Shown here: positions 37,566 to 49,224 of the stretch, piece by piece
Position numbering within the stretch: position 1 is the stretch's first letter
Layout of the letters: every line of letters begins with the position of its first letter
NCBI RefSeq assembly: GCF_000425785.1
Contig: NZ_AUEC01000010.1
Location: forward strand, 218,354-282,353
From: Pseudomonas taiwanensis DSM 21245
GTDB lineage: Bacteria > Pseudomonadota > Gammaproteobacteria > Pseudomonadales > Pseudomonadaceae
Reading direction: 5' to 3'
DNA length: 64,000 nt
The notes under the pieces: model-generated
Seen by the model: only the letters and a program-made list of their open reading frames with translations
Databases searched by the model: none
What the model was told of the DNA's origin: nothing
Position numbers and translations under genes: made by a program

Positions 37566-38870
37566 ATGCGAGTTCTGGTACTTGGTAGCGGTGTGATCGG
37601 AACCGCCAGCGCCTACTACCTGGCCCGTCAAGGTTTCGAAGTGACGGTGGTCGACCGCCAACCCGCGGTGGCCATGGAAACCAGTTTTGCCAACGCAGGT
37701 CAGATCTCGCCTGGTTATGCCTCGCCCTGGGCTGCCCCTGGCGTACCGCTGAAGGCCATCAAGTGGCTGCTTGAGCGCCACGCGCCCCTCGCCATCAAGC
37801 TGACCGGCGATGTCGACCAATACCTGTGGATGGCGCAGATGCTGCGCAACTGCACCGCCAGCCGTTACGCGGTCAACAAAGAGCGCATGGTGCGGCTGTC
37901 CGAGTACAGCCGCGACTGCCTCGACGAGTTGCGCGCTGAAACCGGCATCGCCTACGAAAACCGCAGCCTGGGAACTACCCAGCTGTTCCGTACCCAGGCC
38001 CAGGTGGATGCCGCGGCCAAGGATATCGCCGTGCTCGAACAGTCCGGCGTGCCTTACGAGCTGCTCGACCGCGACGGCATCGCCCGCGTCGAACCGGCCT
38101 TGGCGGGCGTGAAAGACATTCTCGCTGGCGCCCTGCGTCTGCCCAACGACCAGACCGGCGACTGCCAGCTGTTCACCACCAAGCTGGCCGAGATGGCCGT
38201 GAAGCTGGGCGTGGAGTTCCGCTTCGGCCAGGACATCCAGCGCCTGGACTTCGCGGGTGATCGCATCAATGGCGTGTGGATCGACGGCAAGCTGGAAACC
38301 GCCGATCGCTATGTGCTGGCCCTGGGCAGCTACTCGCCGCAGATGCTCAAGCCGCTGGGTATCAAGGCCCCGGTGTACCCGCTGAAGGGTTACTCGCTGA
38401 CCGTGCCGATCACCAACGCTGACATGGCGCCGACTTCGACCATCCTCGATGAGACCTACAAGGTCGCCATCACCCGCTTCGACAACCGTATTCGTGTCGG
38501 CGGCATGGCTGAAATCGCTGGTTTTGACCTGTCGCTGAACCCGCGTCGTCGCGAAACGCTGGAGATGATCGTCAACGACCTTTATCCTCGCGGCGGCGAC
38601 CTGAGCCAGGCCAGTTTCTGGACCGGCCTGCGCCCGGCTACCCCGGACGGTACGCCGATCGTGGGTGCGACCTCGTTCCGTAACCTGTTCCTCAATACCG
38701 GTCACGGCACACTGGGCTGGACGATGGCGTGCGGCTCCGGTCGCCTGCTGGCTGACCTGATCGCGCGCAAGAAGCCGCAGATCAGCGCCGAAGGCCTGGA
38801 TATCTCTCGTTATGGCAACCGCCGTGAGGTTGCCAAGCAGGGTCAGACCGCGCCAGCCCATCAGCAGTAA
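37566..38870 (+). CDS. dadA: D-amino acid dehydrogenase small subunit
   Basis: This 434-residue FAD enzyme oxidises D-alanine and other D-amino acids to keto acids, passing electrons to the respiratory chain. The N-terminal [19 protein letters not shown] is the FAD Rossmann motif. [19 protein letters not shown] (~45-63) and the C-terminal [17 protein letters not shown] are DadA signatures. It is divergent from dadR and followed after 135 bp by dadX. Confidence 0.96.
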   Translation: MRVLVLGSGVIGTASAYYLARQGFEVTVVDRQPAVAMETSFANAGQISPGYASPWAAPGVPLKAIKWLLERHAPLAIKLTGDVDQYLWMAQMLRNCTASRYAVNKERMVRLSEYSRDCLDELRAETGIAYENRSLGTTQLFRTQAQVDAAAKDIAVLEQSGVPYELLDRDGIARVEPALAGVKDILAGALRLPNDQTGDCQLFTTKLAEMAVKLGVEFRFGQDIQRLDFAGDRINGVWIDGKLETADRYVLALGSYSPQMLKPLGIKAPVYPLKGYSLTVPITNADMAPTSTILDETYKVAITRFDNRIRVGGMAEIAGFDLSLNPRRRETLEMIVNDLYPRGGDLSQASFWTGLRPATPDGTPIVGATSFRNLFLNTGHGTLGWTMACGSGRLLADLIARKKPQISAEGLDISRYGNRREVAKQGQTAPAHQQ

Positions 38871-38880
38871 GGTCGACTGA

Positions 38881-38920
38881 CCCGGCCTCATCGGCGGCAA
38901 GCCGGCTCCTGCAGGATCAG
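38881..38920. repeat. REP element between dadA and dadX
   Basis: CCTCATCGGCGGCAAGCCGG followed by CTCCTGCAGG is a P. putida-type REP unit with its own short stem. A close copy is at 59445. It may stabilise the dadA part of the message. Confidence 0.65.
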
Positions 38921-39005
38921 CCTGAAGTTCTGGTCCTGAGGAGAACCGGCCTGCCGGCGATCAATCCAACACCGATGACAACCCGAACACCATAAGGCAG
39001 CCGCC

Positions 39006-40079
39006 ATGCGACCCGCCCGCGCCCTGATCGACCTGCAAGCCCTCCGCCACAATTACCGCCTGGCCCGTGAACTGTCCGGTGCCAAGGCCCTCGCCGTGAT
39101 CAAGGCCGACGCCTATGGTCACGGTGCCGTGCGCTGCGCCCTGGCGCTGGAGCCGGAAGCCGATGGCTTTGCCGTGGCCTGCATCGAGGAGGCGCTGGAG
39201 CTGCGTGCAGCGGGTATCAAGGCACCCGTGTTGTTGCTCGAAGGCTTTTTCGAAGCCAGCGAGTTGGCGCTGATCGCCGAGCATGACCTGTGGTGTGTCG
39301 TGCACTCGCTGTGGCAACTGGAGGCGATCGAAAGGACTCAGGTGCACAAGCCCCTGACCACCTGGCTGAAACTCGACAGCGGCATGCACCGGGCGGGCCT
39401 GCACCCCAAGGATTACCACGAGGCCTACCAGCGGCTGCTGGCCAGCGGCAAGGTTTCGCGCATCGTGTTGATGAGCCACTTCGCCCGTGCGGACGAGTTG
39501 GATGCCGATGCCACCGCCCAACAAATCGCCGTGTTCGAGGCTGCCCGCCAAGGCCTGGCTGCCGAGTGCAGCCTACGCAATTCGCCCGGTGTGCTGGCCT
39601 GGCCGCAGGCGCCAAGCGACTGGGTGCGACCTGGCATCATGCTGTACGGCGCCACGCCCTTCGAAGTGGATCAGGCCCAGGCTGCGCGCCTGCAGCCGGT
39701 GATGACCCTGCAATCGCGCATCATCAGTGTGCGGGAGCTGCCGGCTGGCGAACCGGTGGGTTACGGCGCCAAGTTCATCAGCTCTCGGCCGACCCGTGTG
39801 GGTGTGGTCGCCATGGGCTATGCCGACGGCTACCCTCGCCAGGCACCCACTGGCACGCCGGTGATGGTCGCTGGCAAGCTCACCCAACTGATTGGCAGGG
39901 TTTCGATGGACATGCTCTGCGTCGACCTCACCGACGTGCCTGAAGCCACCATCGGCAGCCCGGTCGAGTTGTGGGGCAAACAGGTACTGGCCAGCGACGT
40001 GGCCATGCGCGCTGGCACCATTCCGTACCAGATCTTCTGCAATCTCAAGCGTGTACCGCTGGACTATTACGGCGAATAA
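39006..40079 (+). CDS. dadX: Catabolic alanine racemase
   Basis: This 357-residue PLP enzyme converts L- to D-alanine to feed DadA. The Schiff-base lysine is in [12 protein letters not shown] (~residue 34), and the catalytic tyrosine region is [16 protein letters not shown] and [10 protein letters not shown] complete the fold. It follows dadA, so L-alanine can be broken down by the pair. Confidence 0.96.
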   Translation: MRPARALIDLQALRHNYRLARELSGAKALAVIKADAYGHGAVRCALALEPEADGFAVACIEEALELRAAGIKAPVLLLEGFFEASELALIAEHDLWCVVHSLWQLEAIERTQVHKPLTTWLKLDSGMHRAGLHPKDYHEAYQRLLASGKVSRIVLMSHFARADELDADATAQQIAVFEAARQGLAAECSLRNSPGVLAWPQAPSDWVRPGIMLYGATPFEVDQAQAARLQPVMTLQSRIISVRELPAGEPVGYGAKFISSRPTRVGVVAMGYADGYPRQAPTGTPVMVAGKLTQLIGRVSMDMLCVDLTDVPEATIGSPVELWGKQVLASDVAMRAGTIPYQIFCNLKRVPLDYYGE

Positions 40080-40187
40080 GGCGCCGAAGCGGACAGGATG
40101 GAGGGGGTGTGTTGTAAATACTGAACGGCATTGCCATGATATCGTTCACATCACCCCCCATTTCTACCGTTTCAGGAGGCTCCAGCT

Positions 40188-40736
40188 TTGGACGTCGGCG
40201 AACGACTGCAAGCCATCCGCAAGCTCAAGGGCCTGTCCCAGCGTGAACTCGCCAAGCGTGCGGGTGTGACCAACAGCACCATCTCGATGATCGAGAAGAA
40301 CAGCGTGAGCCCTTCGATCAGCTCGCTGCGCAAGGTGCTCAGTGGCATTCCCATGTCCATGGTCGAGTTCTTCTCCGTCGAGCTGGAACCCGAAAGCCCT
40401 TCCCAGATCGTCTACAAAGCTCACGAGCTGATCGACATCTCGGACGGTGCGGTAACCATGAAGCTGGTGGGCAAGTCGCACCCCAACCGCGCCATCGCTT
40501 TCCTCAACGAGGTCTACCCGCCGGGCGCCGACACCGGGGAAGAAATGCTCACCCACGATGGCGAAGAGACCGGCATCCTGCTGGAAGGGCGCCTGGAGCT
40601 GGTGGTCGGGAATGAGACCTTCATCCTCGAAGCAGGCGACAGCTACTACTTCGAAAGCACCCGGCCGCATCGATTCCGCAATCCCTTCGCAGAGCCAGCA
40701 CGGCTGATCAGTGCGGCGACGCCTTCGAACTTTTGA
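40188..40736 (+). CDS. pauR: Cupin-HTH repressor of polyamine catabolism (PauR/PuuR type)
   Basis: This 182-residue regulator has an N-terminal XRE helix-turn-helix (LSQRELAKRAGVTNSTISMIE, discontinuous core at ~17-37) and a C-terminal cupin (GILLEGRLELVVG; LEAGDSYYFES). It matches the PuuR/PauR group that represses gamma-glutamyl polyamine degradation until putrescine-type ligands bind. TTG at 40188 is used: AGGAGG lies eight bases ahead and no ATG is available. Its probable targets in the window are kauB, the FAD oxidase and the 12-16 kb ligase/hydrolase/permease genes. Confidence 0.88.
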   Translation: MDVGERLQAIRKLKGLSQRELAKRAGVTNSTISMIEKNSVSPSISSLRKVLSGIPMSMVEFFSVELEPESPSQIVYKAHELIDISDGAVTMKLVGKSHPNRAIAFLNEVYPPGADTGEEMLTHDGEETGILLEGRLELVVGNETFILEAGDSYYFESTRPHRFRNPFAEPARLISAATPSNF

Positions 40737-40871
40737 TCCAGCGCAGCGTATTGTTTCGCTAATACCCCTTTCACCTGTGGGGTCGTTTCACGGGTTCCGG
40801 GTTCCCGCTATACTTTTCAACGCTCGCAATTTCGTGGTGCGGGCATGATTAGCCACCATGAGGGTGTTCGC

Positions 40872-41294
40872 GTGAACCAAATCAAGAAGATGCTGGCCTT
40901 ACCAGCCGCCGTACTCGCCCTCTGGGCAATCAATGCAACTGCTGCAACCAACGACGACATTGCCAAGCGCCTGGAGCCTGTAGGGCAGGTGTGCATTCAG
41001 GGTCAGGAGTGCAAAGGCATGGAAGTGGCTGCCGCAGCGGGCGGTGGCGGGGCCAAGACGCCGGACGAGATCATCGCCAAGCACTGCAACGCCTGCCATG
41101 GCAGCGGCTTGCTCGGTGCGCCGAAGATTGGCGATACCGCCGCGTGGAAAGAGCGCGCCGACCACCAGGGCGGCCTGGATGGCATTCTGGCCAAAGCCAT
41201 TACCGGCATAAACGCCATGCCACCGAAAGGTACCTGTGCCGACTGTTCGGACGAGGATCTCAAAGGCGCGATCAAGAAGATGTCGGGGCTTTGA
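40872..41294 (+). CDS. Cytochrome c5-type monoheme protein
   Basis: This 140-residue periplasmic cytochrome has a signal peptide (hydrophobic LALPAAVLALWAINATA, cleavage about residue 26). The heme-binding CNACH is near residue 75 and the distal methionine is in GINAMPPKGTCADC. The extra CADC pair is the disulfide typical of cytochrome c5. The GTG at 40872 has GAGGG upstream; an ATG nine codons earlier is a less likely alternative. It is a probable electron carrier to terminal oxidases. Confidence 0.88.
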   Translation: MNQIKKMLALPAAVLALWAINATAATNDDIAKRLEPVGQVCIQGQECKGMEVAAAAGGGGAKTPDEIIAKHCNACHGSGLLGAPKIGDTAAWKERADHQGGLDGILAKAITGINAMPPKGTCADCSDEDLKGAIKKMSGL

Positions 41295-41315
41295 TCCAAA
41301 CCTGAATTGCACGAG

Positions 41316-41346
41316 GCCCGCCATCGATGGCGGGCTTTGTTTTTGT
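41316..41346 (+). terminator. Terminator of the cytochrome c5 gene
   Basis: GCCCGCCATCGATGGCGGGC is a perfect self-complementary stem, followed by TTTGTTTTTG, 21 bases after the cytochrome stop. Confidence 0.9.
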
Positions 41347-41352
41347 GCTGCG

Positions 41353-41437
41353 TGTGTCGGCCGCTTTCGTGGCTAAAGCCTTCGAGTCCTATGCTGCCCA
41401 TGTGGGAGCGGCTTTAGCCGCGAAAGGGCCGGCACAG
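41353..41437. repeat. REP pair upstream of the Rhs-tipped gene
   Basis: GGCCGCTTTCGTGGCTAAAG and the inverted GGCTTTAGCCGCGAAAGGGCC are opposite-facing REP units about 30 bases apart. The remaining bases to 41597 carry no gene; AT content rises sharply after about 41500, where the inserted toxin gene's promoter must lie. Confidence 0.75.
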
Positions 41438-41597
41438 GCAACTAACCCCACCCAATCTCTGAAACCATGGACAATCCAGAAAGCCCCGGTGTTTGAACCA
41501 TGCTGATGATTAACTAGCATTTTTACCAGTTTTATTTTTCGGGTCTACGAATAACACTCAAGCTTCTGGTAGTGGTGTTGGATGGGAGCCAATAGAC

Positions 41598-42440
41598 TTG
41601 AGAATAGCGGACAATAACGGTCGGAAGCAGAATGCAGTCAGCCGGGTGAAGCTGCAAAGGCAACCCTCCGGCAGTGCCCCTCTTCATCGGGGCTATTCGC
41701 CCTATGGCTATCATTCGCTCCTACGCACCATGCTCGGTTTCAATGGTGGCCGACTCGATCCTGTTACAGGGTGTTATCCATTGGGCAATGGGCGTCGATC
41801 ATTCAATCCATCATTGTTGCGTTTCATCAGCTCGGACAGCATGAGCCCCTTCGCGGCGGGTGGGTTAAATTCATATTCATACTGTCTAGGTGATCCGGTG
41901 AACCGCGAGGACCCGAGCGGTAATTGCTGTTTATTTAAGCCCTTCGCACGAATGTTTAGAAGGATTTTTCCTAAAAAAGAGCTCCCTGGTAAGTTATATG
42001 TGTCGCCTATCATCGAGAGAATGGTTATTAACAAAGACTACAAGAATATTAATTCTGTCATCAACATCAGCCTGGTGGGTAGTTCAGGGCGTGTGCCGCA
42101 GGGCTATGAGTTGATCGGCTTTCATGGGAGTCAAGCAAAACATGCGCGGTCGTTGGAATCAGGCCTTGATCCTGGTTACTCAAAGGGTGGAACTTACGGC
42201 AGCGGCTTCTACTTTTCCACTAATCTCGATGTGGCCAATAAGTACGCAGGTTCGGATGGAGACGGAATCGTATTCGGCGTGTACGCAGAAAATTTCGGGG
42301 AATGGAAAAAAGGGAAGGACTATTTCAGCGCTAATCGAAACGTAATGGTAATCAGGGAGAATGCTTATGGGAAGGTCGCTGTGCGCAGGGAAGTAGCGTT
42401 TCCAATTTTAATCAGTGATAAAACCACTGTCACATACTAA
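41598..42440 (+). CDS. Short Rhs core protein with candidate ADP-ribosyltransferase tip
   Basis: This 280-residue protein is a much shortened Rhs. Residues ~45-109 are the end of the Rhs core (LGFNGG; GLNSYSYCLGDPVNREDPSGN), where toxin domains are attached. The rest (~110-280) is a separate tip: IGFHGS (His176), GSGFYFS (Tyr205), NKYAG (Tyr216) and RREVAFP (Glu265). The His-Tyr-Tyr-Glu order and spacing (29 and 11 residues between the first three) closely follow diphtheria-toxin/exotoxin A-type ADP-ribosyltransferases. The start is TTG with GGAG nine bases ahead; no ATG fits. Base composition is AT-richer than the flanks. No immunity gene is obvious beside it. Confidence 0.75.
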   Translation: MRIADNNGRKQNAVSRVKLQRQPSGSAPLHRGYSPYGYHSLLRTMLGFNGGRLDPVTGCYPLGNGRRSFNPSLLRFISSDSMSPFAAGGLNSYSYCLGDPVNREDPSGNCCLFKPFARMFRRIFPKKELPGKLYVSPIIERMVINKDYKNINSVINISLVGSSGRVPQGYELIGFHGSQAKHARSLESGLDPGYSKGGTYGSGFYFSTNLDVANKYAGSDGDGIVFGVYAENFGEWKKGKDYFSANRNVMVIRENAYGKVAVRREVAFPILISDKTTVTY

Positions 42441-42561
42441 CAGCGCCAGCATTGATAGCCGGTACGTAGGTGTTTCTGGTGAGTCGAGCACTATTCAGGC
42501 CTCTGCGAATATAGGAGGTGCAAAGTCTGTGTGGGAGATTGACCACGAAGACACCTCCTGA
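42415..42561 (+). pseudogene. Possible remnant of a displaced toxin or immunity tail
   Basis: After the Rhs stop, a shifted frame is open for about 48 codons and reads like protein (VGVSGESS; IGGAKSVWEIDHEDTS). It has no ribosome site and its start overlaps the toxin gene. It could be the tail of an older Rhs tip left by domain exchange, or chance. Confidence 0.25.
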
Positions 42562-42625
42562 GGCAACCAAGCCGCGCGAATTCGTGTCCAACCTCTGACC
42601 CCCATGGATGAATGAGGAGATCTCG

Positions 42626-44485
42626 ATGCACCTCTGCTCCATCGACCAGGCTGTCGAGCAAGTGCTGTCGCGCCTGCCAGCTCATATTCACATGGGCCTG
42701 CCCTTGGGCCTGGGCAAGCCCAATGCTTTCGTCAACGCTCTCTATGCCCGGGTGCGTGACCTACCCGAACGGCAACTGACTATCTACACGGCGCTTACAC
42801 TAGGCCGCCCCCCGCTGGGCGACGGTTTGCAACGGCGCTTTCTCGAACCCTTCGTCGAGCGTGTGTTCGCTGACTACGAAGAACTCACTTACCTTGCCGA
42901 CCTGCGCAACGACAGCTTGCCGCCGAACATCCGTGTCGAGCAGTTCTTCATGCAGCCCGGCAGCCTGCTGCATAGCGAGGCTGCCCAGCAGGACTATGTC
43001 AGCAGCAATTACAGCCACGCTGCCCGTGACATCAATGCCAAGGGGCTGAACCTGATCGCGCAGTTGGTCGCCGCCACACCGGAAAGGCCCGTGCACCTGA
43101 GCCTGGCCTGCAACCCCGACATCACCCTTGACCTGCTGCCGATGATTGCCAAGCGCCGCAAGGCTGGTGAGACCATCCTCATGCTTGGTCAGGTCCATGC
43201 CGAGCTGCCTTACATGCCAGGCGACGCAGAGCTGGGTATCGACCACTTCGACCTGCTGATCGACGTAGCGGAGCAACGCCGGCTGTTTTCGACCCCGAAC
43301 ATGCCGGTCACCACCCAGGACCACTGCATTGGCCTGTTCGCCAGCGCACTGGTGCGTGATGGTGGCACCCTACAGATCGGCATCGGTGCCATGGGCGATG
43401 CGCTGGCGGCTGCTTTGCTGGCGCGCCAGGGCGACAACGCGGGCTATCGCGCCTTGCTCGACGAGTTGGACATTCGCCCCTGGCAGACGCTGATCGAGCG
43501 GGAAGGGGGCTTGGAAGCGCTTGCCCAAGGGCTGTATGGCTGCAGCGAAATGTTCGTCAACGGCCTGCTGGCGCTGGCCGAAGCCGGGGTAGTTCGGCGC
43601 CCGATCAATGGTCAGGGCGTGCTCGTGCATGGCGGGTTTTTCCTGGGGCCGCAGTCCTTCTACCGGCGCTTGCGAGAGCTGCCGCTGGAGCAGCGGGCGC
43701 GTTACGCCATGACCCGTATCAGCTTCATCAACGAGCTGTACGGGCAGGAAGCCCTGAAGCGTCGACAGCGCCGCGATGCCCGTTTCGTCAATACGGTGTT
43801 CGGCATGACCTTGCTTGGCGCCGGGGTGGCTGACCAGTTGGAAGACGGCCGTGTACTCAGCGGTGTCGGTGGGCAGTACAACTTCGTCGCCCAGGGCCAT
43901 GCCCTGGCGGGTGGGCGTTCGGTCTTGCTGCTGCGCAGCTGGCGCGAGGCGGGTGGTGAGATCAGCTCGAACCTGTTCTGGACCTATGGCCACTGCACCA
44001 TCCCCCGACACCTACGCGATATCGTGGTGACCGAGTACGGCATCGCCGACTTGCGCGGGCAGACCGACAGCGAAGTGATTGCGCGGTTGCTGGCGGTGAG
44101 TGACTCGCGGTTCCAGGACACGTTGATGGAGCAAGCCAAGCGTGCCGGTAAATTGGCCAGGGACTTTCAGCTGGATCCGCGCTTCACCGACAACACGCCC
44201 GAGCGTCTTGAGGCGGTGCGGGCACGGCACGCACGGTTGTTCCCAGAGTATCCGCTGGGCACGGATTTCACGGCACAAGAGCAGGATTTGCTGCGCGCGC
44301 TCAACTGGTTGAAGAGCAAGTTCAAGCTCAGAGAGGTGCTGGAGCTGGGCAAGGCGGCACTGGAGGCACCGGGGCCGGAGGGGTATGAGGCGCACCTGGC
44401 GCGGATGCAGCTGGATCAACCGCAGGGGCTGAAGGAAGAGTTGTATCAGCGGTTGTTGCTGGCGGGGCTAGAGGCAACCCGCTAA
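42626..44485 (+). CDS. Acetyl-CoA hydrolase/CoA-transferase family protein
   Basis: This 619-residue protein belongs to the acetyl-CoA hydrolase/4-hydroxybutyrate CoA-transferase family but is longer than the usual ~430-500 residues, with a C-terminal extension (~550-619). Core motifs are LTLGRPPLGDG near the start, and GAMGDALAAALL, LSGVGGQYNFV and VVTEYGIADLRG later (the last is the conserved C-terminal element). GAGGAG lies seven bases before the ATG at 42626, so the upstream in-frame ATG at 42608 is not needed. The natural acyl-CoA is not evident. Confidence 0.85.
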   Translation: MHLCSIDQAVEQVLSRLPAHIHMGLPLGLGKPNAFVNALYARVRDLPERQLTIYTALTLGRPPLGDGLQRRFLEPFVERVFADYEELTYLADLRNDSLPPNIRVEQFFMQPGSLLHSEAAQQDYVSSNYSHAARDINAKGLNLIAQLVAATPERPVHLSLACNPDITLDLLPMIAKRRKAGETILMLGQVHAELPYMPGDAELGIDHFDLLIDVAEQRRLFSTPNMPVTTQDHCIGLFASALVRDGGTLQIGIGAMGDALAAALLARQGDNAGYRALLDELDIRPWQTLIEREGGLEALAQGLYGCSEMFVNGLLALAEAGVVRRPINGQGVLVHGGFFLGPQSFYRRLRELPLEQRARYAMTRISFINELYGQEALKRRQRRDARFVNTVFGMTLLGAGVADQLEDGRVLSGVGGQYNFVAQGHALAGGRSVLLLRSWREAGGEISSNLFWTYGHCTIPRHLRDIVVTEYGIADLRGQTDSEVIARLLAVSDSRFQDTLMEQAKRAGKLARDFQLDPRFTDNTPERLEAVRARHARLFPEYPLGTDFTAQEQDLLRALNWLKSKFKLREVLELGKAALEAPGPEGYEAHLARMQLDQPQGLKEELYQRLLLAGLEATR

Positions 44486-44504
44486 ACCAAGGTTCAGCGC
44501 CTTA

Positions 44505-44582
44505 CCCTGTGGGAGCGGGTTCACCTACGAATGAGAGGGTGACGTCACCGTTGTCTTCGCGGGTAAACCCGCTCCTACAGGA
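44505..44582. repeat. REP pair (inverted)
   Basis: CCTGTGGGAGCGGGTTCACC and the inverted CGCGGGTAAACCCGCTCC-TACAGG are two classical P. putida REP units facing each other, between convergent CoA-hydrolase and xpt genes. Confidence 0.85.
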
Positions 44583-44596
44583 GAGGTGCTCAGGCT

Positions 44597-47243
<2,647 letters not shown>

Positions 47244-47312
47244 GCTAGAAACCGGGGGTCGCCAGAAAATAGCCGCGCATTCTAACAGGCATGGGGCAGT
47301 TGTGGCGCGACC

Positions 47313-47332
47313 GTCTGACGTCTGAGTCAGAC
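47313..47332. promoter_or_regulatory. Hairpin in the rep/EAL gap
   Basis: GTCTGAC-GTCTGA-GTCAGAC forms a 7-bp stem followed by TTTT. AGTCAGACT is repeated in direct orientation at 47325-47333 and 47353-47361. No plus-strand transcript is known upstream, so it could be an operator cluster or the end of a small RNA. Confidence 0.35.
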
Positions 47333-47466
47333 TTTTGTCTCTCGCTACTATTAGTCAGACTCATGATATCCAAGAAAAAAATCGGATTTGCTGGTTTAGC
47401 GAGTTTCGCGCAGGATGCACGTCAAAATGCGTCGGGGAGCACTGCAGGCAAGGATATGTCTAAAAG

Positions 47467-47481
47467 TGAAAATCGTTTTCA
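47467..47481. promoter_or_regulatory. Perfect palindrome upstream of the GGDEF/EAL gene
   Basis: TGAAAATCGTTTTCA has 6-bp perfect arms and lies 61 bases before the TTG start. It is a candidate operator controlling the c-di-GMP gene. Confidence 0.4.
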
Positions 47482-47541
47482 TTTATGCAGTAGCATATCC
47501 GGCCTCATACGCTTCACTGTCCAAGCCTTTAAGGAGCCCGC

Positions 47542-49200
47542 TTGTCCACGCCTGTCGAACCTTTGCGTTTGCTGTTGTTGGCTGATGAGCCGGAATGGGC
47601 TGCCCTGTTGCGCGACTGCCTGCTGCCCTTGGGCGGCAGCGCCGTATTGCTGACCGCACCCAGTTGGGAGGCTGTCGACACCCTGTTCAACCAAGACCGC
47701 CAAGCGGTGGTGCTGGCTACCCCGGCCTTGCAACCCGCGCCGGGGCGTTGCGAACTCCCCACCATCTTGCTGCTTGAGCATGAGCCTGACTCACCACCGA
47801 CGGCTGTCAGCGATTGGTTGGTGCGCGATCAACTCAGCGCCGACGCCATCCGCCGATCCTTGCGCCATGTGCGTGAGCGCGGCGTACTGGTGGCCACCCT
47901 GCAGCGCCTGGCCGAACAAGACCCGCTTACCGGCATCGCCAATCGTCAGGGCTTCCAGGCCTTACTGACCGCGCGCCTGGCCGAGAATGACGGGCGCGGT
48001 CTGGCGCTTGGCCACCTGGACCTCGACAATTTCCGCCACGTCAACGATGCCCTTGGCCACCAGAGCGGCGACCGGTTGATCTTGCAGGTGGTGGCCCGGC
48101 TGAAGCAGCAACTGGAAGCGGGGGACCAGCTGGCACGTCTGGGCAGTGACGAATTCGCCCTGCTGATCGACACCCGACGCGATGCCAACCGCGCCGAATG
48201 GATGGCCGAACGGATCGTCGAAGCGCTGGCCGAACCCTTCTGGATAGACGGCGAGAGCCTGCTGCTGGGCTGCAGCCTGGGCCTGGCCCATGCCCGCGCT
48301 CAGGCTGGGCCAGACCCATTGATGTGGCATGCCCACATCGCCATGCGCCAGGCCAAGGGCAGCCAGGGCTGCACCTTCCATGTATTCAATGAGCGCATCA
48401 ACCGCAACGCACGCAGCCTGGCCGACCTGGAAAGCGAGTTGCGCCGTGCGCTGCGCCGCGATGAGTTGGAGCTGCATTACCAGCCACGATTGAACCTGGA
48501 AGACGGTCGTATCGTTGGCCTGGAGGCCCTGGTCCGTTGGCGCCATGCCGAACGTGGCCTGCTGCCGCCCAGTGAGTTCGTGCCGCTGGCCGAGCAGAGC
48601 GGGCTGATCGTGCCGTTGGGATACTGGGTGATTTCCCGCGCCCTGCGTGACATGCAAGCCTTGCGTGAAGAGGGCCTGGCCCCCTTGCACATGGCGGTGA
48701 ACCTGAGCTTCCGTCAGTTCCAGGACAGCCAGTTGCTGGCTACCCTGAGCCGCTTGATCATCGAGCACGGTGTCGATGCCCGCTGGCTGGAGTTCGAGCT
48801 TACCGAGACCGCCGTCATGCGTCGCAACGAACTGGTCCGCCAGACCATGGATGCCCTGGCGCGCCTTGGCGTGCGGTTTTCGCTGGATGACTTCGGTACC
48901 GGCTTCTCTTCGTTCGTCCACCTCAATAGCTTGCCGATCACGTTACTCAAGGTCGACCGAAGCTTCGTCGCTGAAATGGAGATGCGCGAAGAGAACCGCA
49001 AGTTGGTGCACGCCATGATCAACCTGGCGCACAACCTCAACCTCGAAGTGGTCGCCGAGGGGGTGGAGAGCGAAGAGCAGATGCAGTTGCTGCGCGAGTT
49101 CGGTTGCGACCAGGTACAGGGGTTCCTGGTCAGCAAGCCGTTGCCGGTCGAGGCGTTGATCGATTACCTGTTGCAGGTTCCGGGGCGGCGGTCGGCCTGA
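47542..49200 (+). CDS. c-di-GMP protein with degenerate GGDEF and intact EAL domain
   Basis: This 552-residue cytoplasmic protein has a receiver-like N-terminus (~1-115) without a clear phosphoryl-acceptor Asp. Its GGDEF domain (~125-285) reads GSDEF at 201-205 and has no RxxD inhibitory site. Its EAL domain (~300-545) keeps EAL (328-330), Asn387, Glu419/Glu421 (ELTET), Asp449-Asp450 (DDFGTG), Lys470 and Glu507. It should therefore be mainly a c-di-GMP phosphodiesterase, with the GGDEF part binding GTP or regulating. TTG start with AAGGAG five bases ahead. Convergent with the MATE gene. Confidence 0.88.
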   Translation: MSTPVEPLRLLLLADEPEWAALLRDCLLPLGGSAVLLTAPSWEAVDTLFNQDRQAVVLATPALQPAPGRCELPTILLLEHEPDSPPTAVSDWLVRDQLSADAIRRSLRHVRERGVLVATLQRLAEQDPLTGIANRQGFQALLTARLAENDGRGLALGHLDLDNFRHVNDALGHQSGDRLILQVVARLKQQLEAGDQLARLGSDEFALLIDTRRDANRAEWMAERIVEALAEPFWIDGESLLLGCSLGLAHARAQAGPDPLMWHAHIAMRQAKGSQGCTFHVFNERINRNARSLADLESELRRALRRDELELHYQPRLNLEDGRIVGLEALVRWRHAERGLLPPSEFVPLAEQSGLIVPLGYWVISRALRDMQALREEGLAPLHMAVNLSFRQFQDSQLLATLSRLIIEHGVDARWLEFELTETAVMRRNELVRQTMDALARLGVRFSLDDFGTGFSSFVHLNSLPITLLKVDRSFVAEMEMREENRKLVHAMINLAHNLNLEVVAEGVESEEQMQLLREFGCDQVQGFLVSKPLPVEALIDYLLQVPGRRSA

Positions 49201-49224
49201 GACGCACCGCCGGTCCCGCAGGGC

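Noticed and set aside
41445..41597. A longer Rhs N-terminus upstream of the TTG start
   Set aside because: The frame is closed by TAA at 41511, no ATG or GTG is available between it and 41598, and the translation there shows no Rhs repeats.
42430..42642. A 70-codon minus-strand frame as an immunity gene for the Rhs-ART
   Set aside because: It overlaps the start of the CoA hydrolase gene, has no ribosome site and no protein-like features.
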